From positions 1-8,457 of the forward strand of contig JAKFXJ010000290.1 in the NCBI GenBank assembly GCA_021731425.1: DNA of 8,457 nucleotides, given 5' to 3'. The stretch is from Limnohabitans sp. GTDB taxonomy: Bacteria > Pseudomonadota > Gammaproteobacteria > Burkholderiales > Burkholderiaceae_C. Position numbers and translations under genes: made by a program. The notes beneath the pieces were generated by a model, which saw only the letters and a list, made by a program, of their open reading frames with translations, was not told the DNA's origin and ran no database searches. Below, one piece after another: positions 6,080-8,457 of this stretch (position 1 is its first letter; each line of letters opens with the position of its first letter).

Positions 6080-6358
6080 TTAAGCGCTGACCTTGCCGAT
6101 CGCGCAGCTCACCATCGACTTGGCCTGCGCCAGGCCCGACTGGAAACCGGCCACCGAGCCTTGTTCAGGGTAGCCCATGCTGCGCAGTTTGTCGGCGATG
6201 GCGCTGCGCTCGGCCTCGTTGGCCAATAGCGTGATGCGTTGCTGCTCGCGGTCAATCTGCACCTCGCTCACACCCGCGATGCTGCTCAGGCCTTTGCGGA
6301 TGGAGTTTTCGCAGCCGCCGCATTTGATGTTTTCGACGTCAAAAATCAGTGAAGTCAT
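6080..6358 (-). CDS. Heavy-metal-associated (HMA) domain protein, copper-chaperone-like
   Basis: A 92-residue protein with an HMA ferredoxin-like fold in residues 1 to about 63. The metal-binding loop is NIKCGGCEN with Cys13 and Cys16; the methionine of the usual GMTCxxC motif is replaced by Ile. The rest of the fold is recognisable (GVSEVQID..., ADKLRSMGYP). A 28-residue extension follows, ending in VSCAIGKVSA, which adds a third cysteine (84). Such proteins carry Cu(I) or similar soft metal ions to transporters or enzymes; here the metal is inferred. AGGA stands seven bases before the ATG. The gene lies 12 bp behind the DUF4395-type membrane protein, which points to one operon and a shared pathway. 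Confidence 0.88.
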   Translation of the reverse strand: MTSLIFDVENIKCGGCENSIRKGLSSIAGVSEVQIDREQQRITLLANEAERSAIADKLRSMGYPEQGSVAGFQSGLAQAKSMVSCAIGKVSA

Positions 6359-6370
6359 GTGGGGGTCCTT

Positions 6371-7123
6371 TCAAAGACAGCCGTTGTGTTGTTTCCAAAT
6401 GGTCTCGTGGCCCATGGCCTTGGCGAACTCGGGCACACGGCAGCGCTCTTCTTCGTTGGCCGTGGGCTGGCTCGGTGCGCTGTGCATGCCCGGATGGTGC
6501 ATGCCACGCAACGCAGGGCCTTGCTTGACCCAACCCGCCGCCACCACCATGACCACCACAAAACCCACCAACACCAAGGCCTGGCCCCAGTGACCGCCCG
6601 CACCTGACGGTGGTGTGTAGGTGCAAGTGCCACCGGGGCACAGCTGGGCTTGCTCGGGGCGCAGCAGGTCGTGCAGCTTGCAACCAATGCAAATGCCGAA
6701 CGCGGTTTCAAAAAACATGAGCAACAAACAGGTGCCACACACCAGCATATTGAGCGGCCCAATGCTGCGCTCGATCACCAGCAAATACAGCATCCACAAG
6801 CCCAGCGCCAAGCCGATGCCCCAGGCAAAACGCTTTTGCGGCGCCCCCACGTATTCGGGCTCTTGGCCACGCACGATCCATTGGCCGATGATCATGGCCG
6901 GAGCCCAGCGCGGATTGATGAACAGGCGAATGCCGAACTCGATCACAAAGGCCACTACAAACACCTGCGTGGAACGGAAGTCACCCTGCAGCAAGGCTTG
7001 CGCGAACGACGCAAAAGCGAACAGAAACAGAATACCGGCGCTGGCGCGCACCGCACGTTCGTTGAACACGGGCACGGCGTATTCGGGCAAGGTTTGGCCA
7101 AAGGCAAAAAATGGGGTTTTCAT
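6371..7123 (-). CDS. DUF4395-type membrane protein with Cys pairs and Met/His-rich tail
   Basis: A 250-residue integral membrane protein resembling the DUF4395 family (NERAVRASAGI near residue 21, PRWAPAMIIGQW at 71-82). About five hydrophobic helices lie near 28-46, 53-69, 100-117, 125-147 and 180-198. Two CxxC pairs are in or beside the fourth helix (CGTC 129-132, CIGC 145-148), and another pair follows (Cys162, Cys167). After the last helix comes an extension with MHHPGMH (208-214), then Cys228 and Cys249. The thiol and Met/His content suggests soft-metal binding or thiol redox chemistry at the inner membrane; the family's function is not established to my knowledge. The ATG at 7123 has no Shine-Dalgarno sequence, and a possible -10 sits so close that the message may be leaderless. 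The HMA gene follows after 12 bp. Confidence 0.85.
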   Translation of the reverse strand: MKTPFFAFGQTLPEYAVPVFNERAVRASAGILFLFAFASFAQALLQGDFRSTQVFVVAFVIEFGIRLFINPRWAPAMIIGQWIVRGQEPEYVGAPQKRFAWGIGLALGLWMLYLLVIERSIGPLNMLVCGTCLLLMFFETAFGICIGCKLHDLLRPEQAQLCPGGTCTYTPPSGAGGHWGQALVLVGFVVVMVVAAGWVKQGPALRGMHHPGMHSAPSQPTANEEERCRVPEFAKAMGHETIWKQHNGCL

Positions 7124-7129
7124 GCGGGC

Positions 7130-7135
7130 AGTATG
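7130..7135 (-). promoter_or_regulatory. Candidate -10 element for the DUF4395-HMA operon
   Basis: CATACT on the minus strand matches four of six bases of the -10 consensus. If this is the -10, transcription would begin at about 7123, the first base of the start codon, giving a leaderless message. That fits the absence of a ribosome site. There is no -35 match, as expected for an activator-dependent (class II) promoter using the palindrome at 7158-7171. Confidence 0.4.
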
Positions 7136-7156
7136 CGGCGTGGCGGCGCTTTCTCA

Positions 7157-7162
7157 TATGAT
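7157..7162 (+). promoter_or_regulatory. Candidate -10 of the Crp/Fnr-family regulator gene
   Basis: TATGAT matches five of six bases of the -10 consensus and would start transcription at about 7169, two or three bases before the ATG at 7172. No ribosome site precedes that ATG, so a nearly leaderless message is plausible. No good -35 is present 16-18 bp upstream. Confidence 0.4.
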
Positions 7163-7171
7163 TTCAATCAC
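7158..7171. promoter_or_regulatory. FNR/CRP-family operator between divergent genes
   Basis: ATGATTTCAATCAC matches the FNR-type consensus TTGAT-N4-ATCAA in eight of ten positions, and the TGAT/ATCA core is a perfect inverted repeat. Its centre (7164.5) is 41.5 bp from the predicted transcript start of the DUF4395 gene, the exact class II activation position known for CRP and FNR. It also overlaps the TATGAT -10 (7157-7162) of the Crp/Fnr gene on the other side, where it would repress. The neighbouring regulator is the natural candidate to bind it; that link is inference. Confidence 0.6.
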
Positions 7172-7801
7172 ATGAACACCCCAAAACCCGACCAGCGATT
7201 GCTCGACCTCTTGCCCTCGGCCGTCTTGGCCGAATGCGAGGCGCTCCCGCTGCGCAAAGGTGAAAAACTGTTCACGACAGGCCAACAGCCACGCTATCTG
7301 TTTTGGGTCCATGCGGGCCAAGTCGTGCTCGAACGAGCGACGGCCAACGGCGCCAGCGTGGTGCTGCAGCGCACGCACCAAGGCTTTGTGAGCGAGGCCA
7401 GCCTGCAGTCGCCGCGCTACCACTGCGATGCCGTGGTGGTGCTCGATGCACACATCACCCGCGTGCCGGTGCCCGCGCTCTTGCAAGCCCTCACCGACGA
7501 CCCCGCCTTTGCCCTGCGCTGGATCGCCATGCTCAACCAAGAGGTGCGCCGCTTGCGCTTGCAGTGCGAGCGCCTGAACCTCAAGGGCGTGCAAGCGCGG
7601 GTGCTGCATTGGCTAGAGACTGAAGGCAAGGGCGGCTGCTGCGCCGTGACCGCAGGCTACAAATCACTGGCCGCCGAGCTGGGCGTGAGCCACGAAGCGC
7701 TCTACCGCGCTTTGGCTGAGATGGTGGACGCGGGCTTGGTGTTGCGCGAGCCTGAGCGTTTGTGTTTGAAGTCAGAGAGACCGCTCACACACAGCCAGTG
7801 A
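7172..7801 (+). CDS. Crp/Fnr-family transcriptional regulator
   Basis: A 209-residue regulator with an N-terminal cNMP-binding-like beta-roll (about 12-110), a dimerisation helix (about 110-137) and a C-terminal winged helix-turn-helix. The recognition helix region reads GVSHEALYRALAEM (171-184). Glu175 and Arg179 occupy the positions of the Glu and Arg that read the TGA half-site in CRP and FNR. The FNR cysteine cluster is absent (only Cys22 near the N-terminus). In the effector region the cAMP-binding Arg-Ser is replaced by RYHCDAV (82-88), so it probably senses something other than cAMP. It diverges from the DUF4395-HMA operon, which it likely controls along with itself. An in-frame ATG at 7133 would add 13 residues; I prefer 7172 because the extension has no ribosome site and would cover the -10 and operator. 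Confidence 0.88.
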   Translation: MNTPKPDQRLLDLLPSAVLAECEALPLRKGEKLFTTGQQPRYLFWVHAGQVVLERATANGASVVLQRTHQGFVSEASLQSPRYHCDAVVVLDAHITRVPVPALLQALTDDPAFALRWIAMLNQEVRRLRLQCERLNLKGVQARVLHWLETEGKGGCCAVTAGYKSLAAELGVSHEALYRALAEMVDAGLVLREPERLCLKSERPLTHSQ

Positions 7802-7836
7802 ATCGGCTGTTTCGCCCCACATTTTTTCCAAGCACC

Positions 7837-7868
7837 CCGTCACGCATCCGCATGCAGATGCGCGACGG
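7837..7868. terminator. Hairpin between convergent regulator and aceE-like genes
   Basis: An inverted repeat with arms CCGTC-A-CGCATC (7837-7848) and GATGCG-C-GACGG (7857-7868), eleven paired bases with one A/C mismatch and an 8-base loop. It fills the middle of the 73-bp gap between the two stop codons. Neither strand has a T-run after the stem, so it is a candidate 3'-end or bidirectional hairpin rather than a classical terminator. Confidence 0.45.
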
Positions 7869-7874
7869 CATGCA

Positions 7875-8457
7875 TCAGGCCGACAAAGTCTGCAACGCAG
7901 CTTGCGCGATGCTGTCCGCGTCCACCGCAAAGAAGCGGCGCAACGCTGCCCGCGTGTCGCTGCGACCGAAGCCATCGGTGCCCAACGTGCGGTAGCGGCG
8001 GCCTTCGGGCACAAAAGCGCGAACGCTCTCGGGCACGGCGCGTACGTAGTCGGTGGCGGCGATGATGGGGCCTTGGGTGGCGTTCAGCAGTTGCGCCAAG
8101 TGGCTGGCCTTATCCGCTTGGGCCATGCCGTCACGCGCCAGCTCGCTCCAGCTGGTGATGCTCAGCACCTCCACGCCCACGCCTTGCGCCGCCAATTGCT
8201 CAGCGGCTTTGACCACTTCGGTCAAGATCGCGCCCGAGCCGAGCAAGGTCACACGCTGGGCGGCATCGCTGGGGCCGTACACGCCCAATCGGTAGCCCCC
8301 GCGCAGCACATCGGCCTCCACACCCGCAGGCAAGTCGGGCTGGGCGTAGTTCTCGTTCATCAGGGTGACGTAATAAAACACGTCCGCTTGCTGCTCGACC
8401 ATCTCGCGCATGCCCGCGTCCAGAATCACCGCCAACTCGCCCGCAAAGGCTGGGTCG
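7875..8457 (-). CDS. aceE: Pyruvate dehydrogenase E1 component, homodimeric type, C-terminal part (cut by window edge)
   Basis: The last 193 residues of a thiamine-diphosphate E1 enzyme that decarboxylates pyruvate and passes the acetyl group to the lipoyl E2. The match to remembered E. coli AceE is strong across the transketolase C-terminal domain: FYYVTLMNENY, VTLLGSGAIL, ITSWSELARDG, ATDYVRAVPESVRAFVP and YRTLGTDGFGRSDTRAALRRFFAVDA. The active-site ThDP residues lie outside the window. Compared with E. coli the protein stops about 25 residues early, directly after the VDADSIAQAALQTLSA helix. No E2 gene follows: the next gene downstream is the convergent Crp/Fnr regulator. It may thus be a stand-alone paralogue rather than the first gene of an aceEF operon; the symbol refers to family. 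Confidence 0.9.
   Translation of the reverse strand, partial: DPAFAGELAVILDAGMREMVEQQADVFYYVTLMNENYAQPDLPAGVEADVLRGGYRLGVYGPSDAAQRVTLLGSGAILTEVVKAAEQLAAQGVGVEVLSITSWSELARDGMAQADKASHLAQLLNATQGPIIAATDYVRAVPESVRAFVPEGRRYRTLGTDGFGRSDTRAALRRFFAVDADSIAQAALQTLSA

Noticed and set aside
6077..6086. CGCTTAAGCG palindrome over the HMA stop codon
   Set aside because: Too short and without a loop to form a useful hairpin; likely chance.
6650..7171. Plus-strand extension of the Crp/Fnr frame to 383 residues
   Set aside because: The added 174 residues are antisense to the DUF4395 gene and show no domain; the regulator is complete from 7172.

Overview
The window is a GC-rich bacterial chromosomal segment. 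Its gene content (PHA granule phasin, homodimeric-type pyruvate dehydrogenase E1, HSL-type esterase, many transporters) and protein style suggest a betaproteobacterium of the order Burkholderiales, probably Comamonadaceae (Limnohabitans/Rhodoferax-like). That placement is inference from protein character, not from a marker gene. There are no RNA genes, CRISPR arrays or insertion sequences. The segment carries eleven supported or plausible genes, two of them cut by the window edges.

Left block, all on the minus strand. A crotonase-fold enoyl-CoA hydratase/isomerase-like protein (2773-3561) is followed by a possible 46-codon ORF that overlaps the next start by ATGA. Then come a secreted coiled-coil protein with a Pro-Ala-Thr repeat tail (1384-2628), a ten-helix EamA/DMT permease (337-1284), and the start of an ABC-transporter ATPase that runs off the left edge (1-301). 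A 9-bp minisatellite encodes the PAT tail.

Middle. A phasin (3652-4209, minus) ends in a textbook intrinsic terminator lying just before the crotonase start. The phasin diverges from an unrecognised 199-aa membrane-anchored protein (4427-5026, plus). The 217-bp gap between them holds a TGC-rich inverted repeat that could be a PhaR operator. The 199-aa gene converges on an HSL-family alpha/beta hydrolase (5037-5972, minus), and both stop codons sit inside one 28-bp palindrome.

Right block. A small heavy-metal-associated (HMA) protein (6080-6358) and a DUF4395-type membrane protein rich in Cys pairs with a Met/His tail (6371-7123) form a minus-strand operon. It diverges from a Crp/Fnr-family regulator (7172-7801, plus). 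The 48-bp gap holds an FNR/CRP-like palindrome (ATGAT-TTCA-ATCAC). It is centred exactly 41.5 bp from the A of the DUF4395 start codon and overlaps the -10 of the regulator. This is the most interesting part of the window: a compact, apparently self-regulated and possibly leaderless module that I infer handles copper or another thiophilic metal. The far right holds the C-terminal 193 residues of a pyruvate dehydrogenase E1 (7875-8457, minus), with no E2 gene following it.
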